A stretch of 64,000 nt of DNA from Deltaproteobacteria bacterium (GTDB lineage: Bacteria; Desulfobacterota; Desulfuromonadia; Geobacterales; Geobacteraceae), in the NCBI GenBank assembly GCA_009668975.1, contig SBEG01000010.1, forward strand, positions 54,588-118,587. The letters run 5' to 3'. A model generated the notes under the pieces. It was not told where the DNA came from, made no database searches, and saw only the letters and a list, made by a program, of their open reading frames with translations. A program made the translations under genes and the position numbers. This document shows positions 55,359 to 64,000 of the stretch, piece after piece. The stretch's first letter is position 1; each line of letters starts with the position of its first letter.

Positions 55359-55600
55359 TCGTGCAGGTGAAGCAGCTCATCATCGACAGTTTGAGAATCG
55401 AGGGTATGAATCCGGATGATATCGAGACGGATGCGCCGCTCTTTGGTGAAGGACTCGGACTGGATTCCATAGACGCGCTTCAGCTGGTTGTGGCGATGGA
55501 AAAAGATTACGGCGTGATCGTACCCGATGCCGAGACCGGAACCGTCGTCTTTCAGTCGGTGCGGACCATGGCCCAGTATATCGCGGAAAACAGGAAGTGA
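55343..55600 (+). CDS. Dedicated acyl carrier protein
   Basis: This 85-residue acidic protein has the phosphopantetheine attachment motif GLDSIDAL (S42) and normal carrier-protein length. It is unlikely to be the housekeeping carrier because it is nested in a specialised cluster. It overlaps the acyltransferase gene by 16 bases and the next radical-SAM gene by four bases. The attached chain is presumably modified by the radical-SAM enzymes and transferred by the LpxL-like enzyme. Confidence 0.95.
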   Translation: MSEELIVQVKQLIIDSLRIEGMNPDDIETDAPLFGEGLGLDSIDALQLVVAMEKDYGVIVPDAETGTVVFQSVRTMAQYIAENRK

Positions 55601-56904
55601 AGCTGCTTTTTGTCTCTCCCGGCTGGCCCAAGGGAAGGCTGTGGGGCGAGCTGGGATTCAAGTTCCCTTCTCTCTCCCTGGCTGCCCTGGCTGCCGTGAC
55701 GCCTGCCCACTGGCAAATCGGACTGGTTGACGAAAATATCGAAGCCATTGATTTTGCGGTGGATGCGGACCTGGTGGCCATTACCGCGATGACGCCCCAG
55801 GCTCCCCGTGCCTACCGGATTGCGGCCGGTTTTCGTGAGCGTGGCATCCCGGTGGTCATGGGCGGTTTCCATGCCAGCAATCTTCCCGACGAGGCCCAAG
55901 AGCACGCCGACGCAGTGGTGGTGGGAGAAGGCGAGCTGGTCTGGCCACTGCTCCTTGCCGATCTTGAGAAGGGTTTTCTACAACCCCGCTACCGGGCTTC
56001 CGAACTCCTCGGCATGCAGGAGGTGCCCCCGGCACGACGGGAGCTCTATGCCGGGAAAAAGTATCTTTTCACCAACACCATCCAGACGACCCGCGGCTGC
56101 CCCTTTGACTGCGAATTCTGTTCCGTTACCGCCTTTTACGGCCGCAAATACCGGAAGCGCCCGGTGGAGCAGGTCCTGCAGGAACTGGAGATTCTCCGCA
56201 AAAAAAACTCCTTTGTCTTTTTCGTAGATGACAATCTGGTGGGCGACCGCCGCTACGCGCTCGAGCTGTTTGCCGGCATGCGCGGCAAGGGGTTCAAGTG
56301 GCTTTCCCACGCCCCGATCGACCTGGCCCGGGATCCGGAACTGCTGCGGGCCGCTGGTGAGGCCGGCTGCATTGGACTGTTCGTCGGCTTCGAGTCCCTG
56401 AACGAGGAAGCCCTGGTCGCCATGGGCAAGGTCACCAACCGTGCCGCGAGCTACCTGGAGGATGCCCGTACCTTTCGTGAGAACGGCATCGGCATTCTCG
56501 GCTCCTTTGTCCTGGGCAATGACGGGGATACGCCGGAGGTCTTTGATGAGATCCTCAGATTTTGCGAGGAGGCCCGGCTGGAAGCGGCGATTTTCCCGAT
56601 CCTGACCCCCTTTCCCGGCACGGCGGTGCGAGCCCGTCTTGAGGCTGAGGGGAGAATCATTTCCAATCGCTGGGAAGACTACGACATGGGGCACGTAACC
56701 TTTCGCCCTGTGGGCATGACCGCGGAGGAACTCCAGGAAGGTCATAACCGCCTGAATCGGTCTTTTTATTCTTTTTCTTCCATGTACCGCCGGATCTTCA
56801 AGGCACATCGTTCGGTACAGGTCTTTGCGCCGATGAATTTCGGTTTCCGCAGCGCCGTAATAAAGACCGAAAAAGCGCTCAGGAGCCAGCGGGTTCAGAA
56901 GTAA
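55597..56904 (+). CDS. B12-binding-type radical SAM protein
   Basis: This 435-residue protein has an N-terminal cobalamin-binding-like domain (KLLFVSPGWPKGR, LVAITAMTPQAPRAYRIA, VVMGGFHASNLPDEA, VVVGEGE) and a radical SAM domain with C168-PFD-C172-EF-C175. Family members add methyl groups at unreactive carbons or form rings. The start is a GTG overlapping the carrier-protein stop, so translation is coupled. The substrate may be the carrier-bound acyl chain; that is inference. Confidence 0.9.
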   Translation: MKLLFVSPGWPKGRLWGELGFKFPSLSLAALAAVTPAHWQIGLVDENIEAIDFAVDADLVAITAMTPQAPRAYRIAAGFRERGIPVVMGGFHASNLPDEAQEHADAVVVGEGELVWPLLLADLEKGFLQPRYRASELLGMQEVPPARRELYAGKKYLFTNTIQTTRGCPFDCEFCSVTAFYGRKYRKRPVEQVLQELEILRKKNSFVFFVDDNLVGDRRYALELFAGMRGKGFKWLSHAPIDLARDPELLRAAGEAGCIGLFVGFESLNEEALVAMGKVTNRAASYLEDARTFRENGIGILGSFVLGNDGDTPEVFDEILRFCEEARLEAAIFPILTPFPGTAVRARLEAEGRIISNRWEDYDMGHVTFRPVGMTAEELQEGHNRLNRSFYSFSSMYRRIFKAHRSVQVFAPMNFGFRSAVIKTEKALRSQRVQK

Positions 56905-56973
56905 GTTCAAACGAGACATTGCCCTCTGCCTCGTAATGTGTGACAAATCTTTCAACTGGAGTACGTAACTATA

Positions 56974-57816
56974 ATGAATTGTTTTATGTTTCCGGGCCAG
57001 CCGCTCCTGCGGGCTGCTGAACCAGCCGATGATATAAACTACCAGGCAATCAGAACACTCGCTTTGGCCCATACCGGGCTGGATATCCACGATTTCTCCT
57101 GGCATCGCGAGCCATCCAGTGAAAGTGTTGCCCTCCAGGTGTACGGGGCAGCAATAAGTCTTTACCGGGCCCGTCTGCTCCTGCAGGAGGGGCAGCGGCC
57201 CGAGATGATTGCGGAGCACAGCATGGGCATCTATGCCGCCCTTGCTGTCAGCGGTTCCCTCTCTGAAGGAGCTGCACTGGAATTAACCTTTCGCATCGGG
57301 GCCTGCATTGTCCGGATGTCGGAGACGGGCGACTATGCCCTCGGCTGCATGGTCGGTCTGCCCCTGGAGCCGCTCCTTGCCATTGCCGAGAATAATGGCG
57401 TGTATCTGGCGAACTACAATACCTCGCGGCATTTTCTCCTTTCCGGAGAGAGGCATGGGATTCAATCCGCTGTTGGCGAAGCTCTCCAGAGCGGAGCTTT
57501 TTCCGCCAAGGTTTTTCCCTGCGATGCGCCCCTGCACACTCCACTGATGGAGGCGTCCACCGGGAGTCTGCGGGAGATAGTTACCGGATATCGCTATGCA
57601 GAGCTTACCATTCCCCTGATGAATCATATCGATCAGGATTTGCTGACTGCTTCCGAGGTGGAGGATTTTCTGCTGCAGGAGCTTCTCCTGCCGGTGTACT
57701 GGGATAAGAGTTACCAGGCATTGCGGGCGGCCGGGGTCTCGAAATTCACCGAGGTGGGGGTCGGCGATTCGCTGAAGAAATATAATCGCTGGATTGAGAG
57801 CGAGGCGGCGAGATAA
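56974..57816 (+). CDS. FabD-like acyltransferase with altered GHSxG motif
   Basis: This 280-residue protein has the fold of malonyl-CoA:ACP transacylase: MFPGQPLLR at the start, then a nucleophile motif EHSMG (S83) where GHSxG is usual, an arginine around 107, and a later CDAPLHTPLM with H188. The glycine-to-glutamate change and the missing N-terminal GQGSQ detail suggest a changed substrate or a trans-acting loader or editor. It lies 69 bases after the radical-SAM gene and two bases before the thioesterase, so they are partners. Confidence 0.8.
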   Translation: MNCFMFPGQPLLRAAEPADDINYQAIRTLALAHTGLDIHDFSWHREPSSESVALQVYGAAISLYRARLLLQEGQRPEMIAEHSMGIYAALAVSGSLSEGAALELTFRIGACIVRMSETGDYALGCMVGLPLEPLLAIAENNGVYLANYNTSRHFLLSGERHGIQSAVGEALQSGAFSAKVFPCDAPLHTPLMEASTGSLREIVTGYRYAELTIPLMNHIDQDLLTASEVEDFLLQELLLPVYWDKSYQALRAAGVSKFTEVGVGDSLKKYNRWIESEAAR

Positions 57817-57818
57817 CG

Positions 57819-58238
57819 ATGAAATATCACGAGACACCGATACGGGTGCGCTTCAACGAGGTTGACCTGTACCATGTTGCCTGGCACGGCCATTACGTCA
57901 GCTGGATGGAAGTGGGCCGGAACGATCTCGCCGGAAGATTTGGCCTCAATGCGGAGCAGATCGGCGAGGCCGGCTACCTGGCCCCGGTGGTGGCACTGGA
58001 GCTGAAGTACAAGAGGCCGGCCCGTTTCGACGAAGAGTTGCGGATTCTGACGACGATCAGACGCACCAAAACCGCCACCCTGGAATTCCTCTGCGACATT
58101 GTCGGGCCGGACGGCACCAGTTGCGCGACTGGCCGGACCGTGCACGTACTGACGGATAAAAACGCTACGCTTCAATATACACTGCCACCGGTAATTGCCG
58201 AGCGAATCGAAAAGATGCTCTCCTATCTGGAGGTCTGA
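57819..58238 (+). CDS. Hotdog-fold acyl-CoA/ACP thioesterase
   Basis: This 139-residue protein is a 4-hydroxybenzoyl-CoA-type thioesterase like YbgC. The active-site region is RFNEVDLYHVAWHGHYVSWME with the usual aspartate (D16) and nearby histidine. It hydrolyses thioesters of CoA or carrier protein and may free a product or proofread the carrier. It starts two bases after the FabD-like stop and its stop overlaps the start of the last radical-SAM gene by one base. Confidence 0.9.
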   Translation: MKYHETPIRVRFNEVDLYHVAWHGHYVSWMEVGRNDLAGRFGLNAEQIGEAGYLAPVVALELKYKRPARFDEELRILTTIRRTKTATLEFLCDIVGPDGTSCATGRTVHVLTDKNATLQYTLPPVIAERIEKMLSYLEV

Positions 58239-59626
58239 TGGACATCCTGCTGGTTTCCGCGAACCGGGAAAAAAGTCCTTATCCGGTATTTCCCCTTGGT
58301 TTATCCTATCTTGCCGGCTCGCTGCTGGCAGCAGGTCACCGGTTGCGAACCATCGACCTCTGCTTTGCTGAAGACCCGGAAGTCCTGCTTCGTGACGAAC
58401 TCTCAGCGTACCCGCCCGCGGCAGTCATTTTTTCCATTCGCAATATCGACAATGTAACCTACCCCGGCTCCCGTTCCTATCTGGAGGGGGTCAAAACGGC
58501 GGTGAATGCCTGCCGGGGAAAAGCTCCGGTGATCCTCGGCGGGTCCGGCTTTTCGCTGATGCCCCGTGAGCTTCTGGAGTTTTTTGGTGGCGATTTCGGC
58601 ATTATCGGCGAAGGCGAAGAGATCCTGCCGCTGCTGTTGGAACGGCTGGCAAAAGGTGAGCCTGCCCAGGGACTGCCGGGTGTTTTGACCAGGGGAGCGC
58701 CGGAATTTCTGCCCCCTGTGCCGGTGGAAAAAATCGGCACGCCGGAGCGCAGCCTCTTCCAGGTGGAGCGCTATAACCGGGAAGGCGGCATGGCAAACCT
58801 CCAGACCAAGCGAGGCTGCCCGTTTTCCTGTATTTACTGCACCTACCCGATCCTCGAGGGCAGCAGGCTCAGGTTGCGGGAGATACCTGAGATCATCAGC
58901 GAGATTCGCGAATTGGTGGAGCGGAACGGCACCAGGTATCTCTACTTCGTCGACGATATCTTCAATTACCCGATGGATTTCGCCGAAAAGCTCTGCCGGG
59001 CCATGATTGCGGCCAAACTTTCCATCCACTGGTCGGCCTTCATCAACCCGAGCTTCATTACGCCGGATCTGCTGGCGGTCATGGTTGAGGCGGGCTGTGA
59101 TGCCTTCGAATTCGGCACGGATTCCGGCTCTCCCGCCATGCTCCGCAATCTGGGGAAGTCCTTTACCGTAGACGAGGTGCGTGCCGCGTCGGCCCTCTGC
59201 CGGGAACATGGCGTGGATTTTGCCCACTACATCCTGTTCGGCGGGCCGGGAGAAACCGAACAAACCCTCCTGGAAAGCTTTGCCCTGATGGACGAGGTGG
59301 ATCCCACGGCGGTTATCGGCATGACCGGCATCCGCATCTATCCCGGCACCCCTCTTCACCGCCAGGCTCTCGAAGAAAAAATCATTACCCCCGAAACATC
59401 CCTGCTTGAACCGGTTTTCTACTTTTCTCCCGCGGTGCGGGACAGCCTTTGCGATCTGGTTACCAGCGAGGCGCTGAAGCGCAGAAACTGGGTGGTGCCG
59501 GGTCTGGAAATCAACATGAGTGACGCCATGATGGCCGCGCTTCGTCATTTTCCGGTTCAAGGTCCCCTCTGGAAACTGATGAAACGTCTCGGCAGAAGCA
59601 GGGTTCGTCCCATGTCAGGCGCCTGA
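58238..59626 (+). CDS. B12-binding-type radical SAM protein, third in cluster
   Basis: This 462-residue protein has a cobalamin-binding-like N-terminal domain (DILLVSANREKSPYPVFPLG, AVIFSIRNIDN, VILGGSGFSLMP, GIIGEGEE) and a radical SAM domain with C194-PFS-C198-IY-C201, then FGGPGETEQTL. It begins inside the thioesterase stop, so it is the last coupled gene. It differs from the second radical-SAM protein in sequence, suggesting a second modification step. Confidence 0.9.
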   Translation: MDILLVSANREKSPYPVFPLGLSYLAGSLLAAGHRLRTIDLCFAEDPEVLLRDELSAYPPAAVIFSIRNIDNVTYPGSRSYLEGVKTAVNACRGKAPVILGGSGFSLMPRELLEFFGGDFGIIGEGEEILPLLLERLAKGEPAQGLPGVLTRGAPEFLPPVPVEKIGTPERSLFQVERYNREGGMANLQTKRGCPFSCIYCTYPILEGSRLRLREIPEIISEIRELVERNGTRYLYFVDDIFNYPMDFAEKLCRAMIAAKLSIHWSAFINPSFITPDLLAVMVEAGCDAFEFGTDSGSPAMLRNLGKSFTVDEVRAASALCREHGVDFAHYILFGGPGETEQTLLESFALMDEVDPTAVIGMTGIRIYPGTPLHRQALEEKIITPETSLLEPVFYFSPAVRDSLCDLVTSEALKRRNWVVPGLEINMSDAMMAALRHFPVQGPLWKLMKRLGRSRVRPMSGA

Positions 59627-59753
59627 TAGTTACGGCAAATTCCCATTCAAAAAGCAGAATTGCACCAGTTCTAACCTCCTCCTTGCGAATTGGATGAAAT
59701 CATCCATACTGTAGCAAAGAAAGCACTGCTACCAGTAATGGGAGGTTTTTTTT

Positions 59754-60509
59754 ATGAAGCGCATTCTGACCTTGGCATTCGCCATCCTGCTTTACTCCCT
59801 TTCTCCCGGTTATGCGGGACTCCTCGAAGATTTGACCGGCCAGATGGGAGATCTTTCCCCTCAGGCACTCCCGCTTTCCCAACAGCAAAGTTCTCTCGAT
59901 GACACCACCATTGTCAGGGGACTCAAGGAGGCGCTTGCCACCGGCACCGAACGTGCCGTAACCGAGGTTGCAAAGCCGGACGGTTATTTCGGCAATCCGC
60001 TCATCAAGATTCTCCTTCCCGACAAGGTGCAGAGGGCGGCTGACCTGCTTGCGGCGGTTGGCTATCAGCAGCAGGTGAACGAGTTTGTTCTGAGCATGAA
60101 CCGGGCCGCGGAGGCCGCTGCCCCGAAGGCAGCTGCGTACTTCGGCGATGCCATCCGCCAGATGACGGTAGAAGATGCCCGGGGAATCCTGGCGGGCGGA
60201 GATACCTCGGCAACGCAGTTTTTCGAAAAAAAGCTCCGCTCGAAACTCTTCGAATCCTTCAAGCCGATTGTCTCCAACAGCATGAACAAGGTGGGTACGG
60301 TCAGTTCCTACCAGGATATGATGGGATCCTACGACAGTCTTCCCATGGCTTCGGTACTCGGGGTCCCTTCCCTTGACCTGAACAGCTATGTCACCAACAA
60401 GGCACTTGACGGGCTCTTTACCATGGTCGGCCAGGAAGAGAAGAAGATCCGGACAAATCCCGCGGCCCGCACCACGGACCTCCTGCGCAAGGTGTTCGGC
60501 AGCAAGTAG
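59754..60509 (+). CDS. DUF4197-domain secreted protein
   Basis: This 251-residue protein has a signal peptide (cleavage near GYA-GL) and then the DUF4197 pattern: VRGLKEALATGTERAV, GYFGNPLIKILLPD, AAPKAAAYFGDAIRQMTVEDARGIL and a final TNKALDGLFTMVGQEEKKIR. The role of the family is not known; it is periplasmic or envelope-associated. GGGAGG precedes the ATG. It is not close-packed with the cluster before it. Confidence 0.9.
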   Translation: MKRILTLAFAILLYSLSPGYAGLLEDLTGQMGDLSPQALPLSQQQSSLDDTTIVRGLKEALATGTERAVTEVAKPDGYFGNPLIKILLPDKVQRAADLLAAVGYQQQVNEFVLSMNRAAEAAAPKAAAYFGDAIRQMTVEDARGILAGGDTSATQFFEKKLRSKLFESFKPIVSNSMNKVGTVSSYQDMMGSYDSLPMASVLGVPSLDLNSYVTNKALDGLFTMVGQEEKKIRTNPAARTTDLLRKVFGSK

Positions 60510-60534
60510 AACAATATCATCATCAAGCGGATAC

Positions 60535-60567
60535 AAAAAAGGGCGAGTATGACACTCACCCTTTTTT
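60535..60567 (+). terminator. Rho-independent terminator after DUF4197 gene
   Basis: AAAAAAGGGCGAGT pairs with ACTCACCCTTTTTT (one mismatch) around four bases. The A and T runs on both sides make it usable in both directions, but the next minus-strand gene ends 112 bases further right. Confidence 0.75.
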
Positions 60568-60678
60568 GTCTCACATAATACTGCAGTGTCTTATTGCATT
60601 TTCGGAGTTGCCCGCTTTCGACCAATCGAAACAATAAAACCTCTTCTTTTACTTCAGAGGTCCATCTCGGGCCGGTTT

Positions 60679-63342
60679 TCATGATTCCGGCGCACTTACT
60701 GCCAGACTTTTCTCAACCACCTCGTACACATCGCGGGGCAACTCGGGCAACTCCTTGATTCTTCGCAGTTCCTCAAGCATGAGGTTCTGGCGAGCGGTAT
60801 CGAAACGCTTCCAGCGGGTGAGCGGTGTCAAGAGCCGGGCCGCAACCTGTGGGTTGACCGGGATCAGGCGCCGCAGCTGCTCGCCGAAGAAACGGTAGCC
60901 GGAACCGTCTGCCTCGTGGAAACGAACCTGATTTGCCTGGGAAAAGACCCCAACCAGCGAACGGAAGCGATTCGGGTTGCTGAGTTCGAAGGCGGGATGC
61001 TCCAGCAGTCTCTTCACTTCGGACAGGGCGGTGGGGAGAGTTGAGGAAGCCTGCACCGAGAACCACTTGTCCACCACCTGCCGGTCATCGTGCCATTTTT
61101 CGTAGAAATCAGCCAAGGCTATGCTTCGCTCCGGGCAGTCGCAGGAGGCCAGCGGTACGAGGGCGCCCATGACATCGGTCATGTTATCCGCCTCACGGCA
61201 TTGGCGAAGGCAAAGCGCCATGATTTCCTGCTCTTCCGCTGTTGCCAGATAGGCGAGACAGAGATTTGCCAGCCGCCGCTCTCCGGCCCGGCCGTCGTCC
61301 ACGGCGTAGGGGGCACTGCTGCGGCACGCTTCCCGGACCGTGAGGAACTCTGACCGCAACTGTTTCGCGAGACCCCGGCGGACGAACTGGCGAGCCTGGT
61401 GGATGGCGGCCGGGTCGACCACCGTCATCAGTTCCGCCAGATAGGACTCGGAGGGAAGGGTCAGCGCCTCGGCCAGGAATGCCCGGTCGGTTTCCCCGCT
61501 GGTCAGGGTGGCCCGGAAGGCGGCAACGAAGCCGGGGTCCAGCCGCAGTTCCCGCTCTGCCTGCAGATCTTCGACCAAGCCGAGGATGAGCTGCACGGCC
61601 AGCTGCTGCCCTGCTTCCCAGCGGCAGAAAGGATCCTTCTCGTGGGCCATGAGGAGCACCAGATCATCGTGGCAGAAAGGATAGGACAGCTGGACCGGAG
61701 CCGAGAAGGTGCGCAGCAGGGCCGGGACCGGTTTTTCGCTGAGTCCGGTAAATACGTACGCCTCCTCTGCTTTTGTGATCTCGAGTACGCGCGTCAGTGG
61801 CCCGTTGGTAGTTTCGCCTGCCAGGGTACAGGGAACTTCCCGGCCGTTTTGATCCAGGAGGCCGATTGCGAGGGGCAGGTGGAATGGTTTCTTTTCCGGC
61901 TGTCCCGGGGTTGGCGGGCAACTCTGCCGGACAGTGAGGGTGAAGGCGCCGCTGTCGGAATCGAAGCTTCCCTCACATTCCAGGCGCGGGGTGCCGGCCT
62001 GTTCGTACCAGAGTCGGAACTGCTTCAAATCATTGCCTGAGACGTCTTCCATTGCCCGGACAAAGTCTTCCACCGTGACCGCCTGGCCGTCATGACGCTG
62101 GAAATAGAGGTCCATCCCTTTACGAAAAGTTTCGGCGCCCAGCAGGGTGTGCAGCATGCGGATGACCTCGGCGCCCTTGTGATAGACCGTCATGGTGTAA
62201 AAGTTGTTGATTTCCATGTAGGAATCGGGCCGGACCGGGTGGGCCATGGGACCGCCGTCCTCGGCGAACTGGTGGGTGCGCAGCAGGCGGACGTCGCTGA
62301 TGCGCTTTACCCCGCGTGATTCCATGTCGGCGGAAAATTCCTGGTCACGGAAGATCGTCAGCCCCTCTTTCAGGGAGAGCTGGAACCAGTCGCGGCAGGT
62401 GACGCGGTTGCCGGTCCAGTTGTGGAAGTACTCGTGGCCGACCACCTCTTCGATGGCCTGGAAGTCGTCGTCGGTGGCGGTCGCGGGGCTGGCCAGTACG
62501 TAGCGTGAGTTGAAGATGTTGAGACCTTTGTTCTCCATGGCACCCATGTTGAAGTCGTCCACCGCCACGATCATGAACAGGTCCAGATCGTATTCCCGGC
62601 CGTACTTTTCCTCGTCCCAGCGCATGGCTTTTTGCAGGGAGCGAAGGGCATGGCCGCATTTGTCGCGGTTTATTTCCTGAACATAGATGCGCAGGGTCAC
62701 TACACGGCCGGAACAGGTGGTGAAGCTCCCTTCGGTGCAGACCAGGTCGCCGGCCACCAGGGCAAAGAGATAGCAGGGTTTGGGAAAGGGGTCGTGCCAG
62801 ATCGCATAATGGTTGCCATCGGGAAGTTCGCCGCTCTCTACTGGATTGCCGTTGGCAAGGAGCAGCGGATACTTGCTCTGGTCGGCGACGATGGTGACGG
62901 TATAGACGGCAAGTACGTCGGGCCGGTCCGGGAAATAGGTAATGGCGCGGAAGCCCTCGGCTTCGCACTGGGTACAGAACATGCCGTTGGAACGGTAGAG
63001 CCCTTCCAGGTAAGTGTTGTCCTGGGGACGGATTACGGTGATAACCTCCAGGGTGAAGGCGGCAGGGACAGCGGAAATGGTCAGGCTTTCCTTGTCCAGC
63101 GTGTAGCGGTCGCCCGAGAGAGGAGTGCCGTCGAGCGCGAGACCGGTCAGCGTGAGGCGGTGACCGTCCAGCCGCAGAGGCCGCATTCCCTGTGCGGTAT
63201 CATACTGCGCCCGGACGGACAGACGGGAATGGACCCGGGTGGTTTCTTCGCCCAGCTCGAAGCGGAGATCGATGGTCTCAACGAGATAGTCGGGCGGCGT
63301 ATAGTCTTTGCGGTAGATGGTGGCATGGGGTGCTTCGGTCAT
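60679..63342 (-). CDS. pepN: Aminopeptidase N
   Basis: This 887-residue M1 metallo-aminopeptidase removes N-terminal residues from peptides in the cytosol. The exopeptidase motif GAMEN is at 267-271 and the zinc site HEYFH at 303-307 with E326, the standard 18-residue spacing. Length and order match Escherichia coli PepN, including the long helical C-terminal domain. It is transcribed leftward with the transaldolase gene upstream; a terminator separates them. Confidence 0.97.
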   Translation of the reverse strand: MTEAPHATIYRKDYTPPDYLVETIDLRFELGEETTRVHSRLSVRAQYDTAQGMRPLRLDGHRLTLTGLALDGTPLSGDRYTLDKESLTISAVPAAFTLEVITVIRPQDNTYLEGLYRSNGMFCTQCEAEGFRAITYFPDRPDVLAVYTVTIVADQSKYPLLLANGNPVESGELPDGNHYAIWHDPFPKPCYLFALVAGDLVCTEGSFTTCSGRVVTLRIYVQEINRDKCGHALRSLQKAMRWDEEKYGREYDLDLFMIVAVDDFNMGAMENKGLNIFNSRYVLASPATATDDDFQAIEEVVGHEYFHNWTGNRVTCRDWFQLSLKEGLTIFRDQEFSADMESRGVKRISDVRLLRTHQFAEDGGPMAHPVRPDSYMEINNFYTMTVYHKGAEVIRMLHTLLGAETFRKGMDLYFQRHDGQAVTVEDFVRAMEDVSGNDLKQFRLWYEQAGTPRLECEGSFDSDSGAFTLTVRQSCPPTPGQPEKKPFHLPLAIGLLDQNGREVPCTLAGETTNGPLTRVLEITKAEEAYVFTGLSEKPVPALLRTFSAPVQLSYPFCHDDLVLLMAHEKDPFCRWEAGQQLAVQLILGLVEDLQAERELRLDPGFVAAFRATLTSGETDRAFLAEALTLPSESYLAELMTVVDPAAIHQARQFVRRGLAKQLRSEFLTVREACRSSAPYAVDDGRAGERRLANLCLAYLATAEEQEIMALCLRQCREADNMTDVMGALVPLASCDCPERSIALADFYEKWHDDRQVVDKWFSVQASSTLPTALSEVKRLLEHPAFELSNPNRFRSLVGVFSQANQVRFHEADGSGYRFFGEQLRRLIPVNPQVAARLLTPLTRWKRFDTARQNLMLEELRRIKELPELPRDVYEVVEKSLAVSAPES

Positions 63343-63362
63343 GGGTGCCTCGCTTTCTGATG

Positions 63363-63396
63363 AAAAAAGGGCGGGGTCTTTTGAGCCCCGCCCCTT
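63363..63396 (-). terminator. Terminator after the transaldolase gene
   Basis: On the minus strand AAGGGGCGGGGCTC and GACCCCGCCCTT pair around a short loop and TTTTTT follows. It lies 43 bases beyond the transaldolase stop and stops read-through into pepN. Confidence 0.85.
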
Positions 63397-63438
63397 CTTA
63401 TATCGGCATACTGTGCTATGTCAACTATCTGGCAGAAA

Positions 63439-64000
63439 CTACTTCGGTACCTTTTCCCAGTCCTTCAGGAATTTCTCGATGCCGATGTCGGTCAGAGGGT
63501 GCTTGGAAAGCTGGGCGATGACCGAGAAAGGGATGGTGGCGATGTCGGCACCGATCAGGGCGGAGTTCAGGACATGGATCGGGTTGCGGACGCTGGCCAC
63601 GATAATCTCCGTCTCGTAGCCGTAGTTGTCGAAAATGGTGCGGATCTCTTCGACGATTCCCATGCCGTCCTGGGAGATGTCGTCGAGGCGGCCGACAAAG
63701 GGGGAGACATAGGATGCGCCGGCTTTTGCTGCCAACAGTGCCTGGAGGGGCGAGAAGATCAGCGTGACATTGGTTTTGATCCCTTTATCATGGAGAGCTT
63801 TTACGGCCTTCAGCCCTTCCGGGGTCATGGGAACCTTAACCACGATATTCGGGTGGATGGCTGCCAGTTCCAGTGCCTCGCGGATCATTCCCTCGTGATC
63901 GAGAGCAACCACTTCCGCCGAGATCGGACCGTCGACGATTTCGGTTATTTCTTTCAGAACTTCGATAAAATTGCGGCCGGATTTGGCGACGAGGCTCGGA
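63439..64000 (-). CDS. Transaldolase / fructose-6-phosphate aldolase-like, 5' end outside window
   Basis: The coding sequence runs off the right edge; 187 codons are visible. It resembles short transaldolases of the TalB/TalC subfamily. The Schiff-base lysine is in [13 protein letters not shown], followed by [31 protein letters not shown] and [24 protein letters not shown]. It would interconvert pentose-phosphate sugars. The visible upstream sequence ([20 protein letters not shown]) continues the domain, so the true start lies beyond 64000. Confidence 0.92.
   Translation of the reverse strand, partial: PSLVAKSGRNFIEVLKEITEIVDGPISAEVVALDHEGMIREALELAAIHPNIVVKVPMTPEGLKAVKALHDKGIKTNVTLIFSPLQALLAAKAGASYVSPFVGRLDDISQDGMGIVEEIRTIFDNYGYETEIIVASVRNPIHVLNSALIGADIATIPFSVIAQLSKHPLTDIGIEKFLKDWEKVPK

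Noticed and set aside
1..64000. CRISPR array, tRNA, rRNA, integrase, transposase or prophage genes
   Set aside because: None found by reading; repeats seen are palindromes and heptamers, not regularly spaced arrays.

Overview
The window looks like chromosomal DNA of a Gram-negative, GC-rich, anaerobic deltaproteobacterium of the Geobacter/Desulfuromonadales type. The pointers are two PilZ proteins, a GGDEF protein and a YfiR-like protein, outer-membrane porin and TonB receptors, LpxL- and PagL-type lipid A enzymes, four radical-SAM proteins, a flavoredoxin-type flavin reductase and degenerate heptamer spacers. The species cannot be fixed from sequence alone. I found no rRNA, tRNA, CRISPR array, integrase, transposase or phage gene. 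It reads as core chromosome with a few accessory islands and many small dispersed repeats.

Layout. 0.2-6.6 kb: a co-directional set of MoxR-type AAA+ ATPase, very large SNF2 helicase and an unrecognised TraB-like protein. 6.8-12.4 kb: a PilZ protein, a heterodimeric ABC exporter pair (one subunit with a degenerate catalytic site) and a DUF4139 protein. 12.6-17.6 kb: a YfiR-like protein, TonB-dependent receptor and hybrid histidine kinase, apparently one sensing/uptake unit. 17.8-32.6 kb: housekeeping genes (phosphohexomutase, uvrA, nikR, a DRE-TIM citrate/homocitrate synthase-like enzyme, a diguanylate cyclase, a homocysteine methyltransferase/MTHFR fusion, DedA, Hsp33, U32 peptidase, an Fe-S reductase). 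32.6-34.5 kb: an AT-richer degenerate patch with a mutT remnant and a Tim44-like remnant around a C92-type peptidase. 34.5-43.3 kb: mutT, PilZ, tandem flavodoxin, PagL, a B12-type radical SAM, a porin behind two Fur-like repeats, and rrf2-cysK-larE. 43.7-51.2 kb: flavin reductase, a membrane protein/LysM protein pair, dapF, endonuclease IV, macrodomain protein, a small secreted protein and a SlyD-like isomerase. 51.5-59.6 kb: a tightly packed nine-gene cluster. 59.7-64 kb: DUF4197, aminopeptidase N and a transaldolase cut by the right edge.

The best candidate for an undescribed system is the 51.5-59.6 kb cluster: polysaccharide deacetylase, glycosyltransferase, radical SAM, LpxL-like acyltransferase, dedicated acyl carrier protein, radical SAM, FabD-like protein, hotdog thioesterase, radical SAM. 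Genes overlap or nearly abut. It should make an ACP-borne acyl chain that is edited by radical chemistry and placed on a sugar or lipid, yet it has no ketosynthase of its own. The MoxR/SNF2/TraB-like cassette is second. Other points of interest are a 33-bp perfect palindrome present twice (once inside an ABC gene as exactly 11 codons), an ABC subunit whose only sensible start is ATC, and larE coupled to cysK under an Rrf2 regulator.
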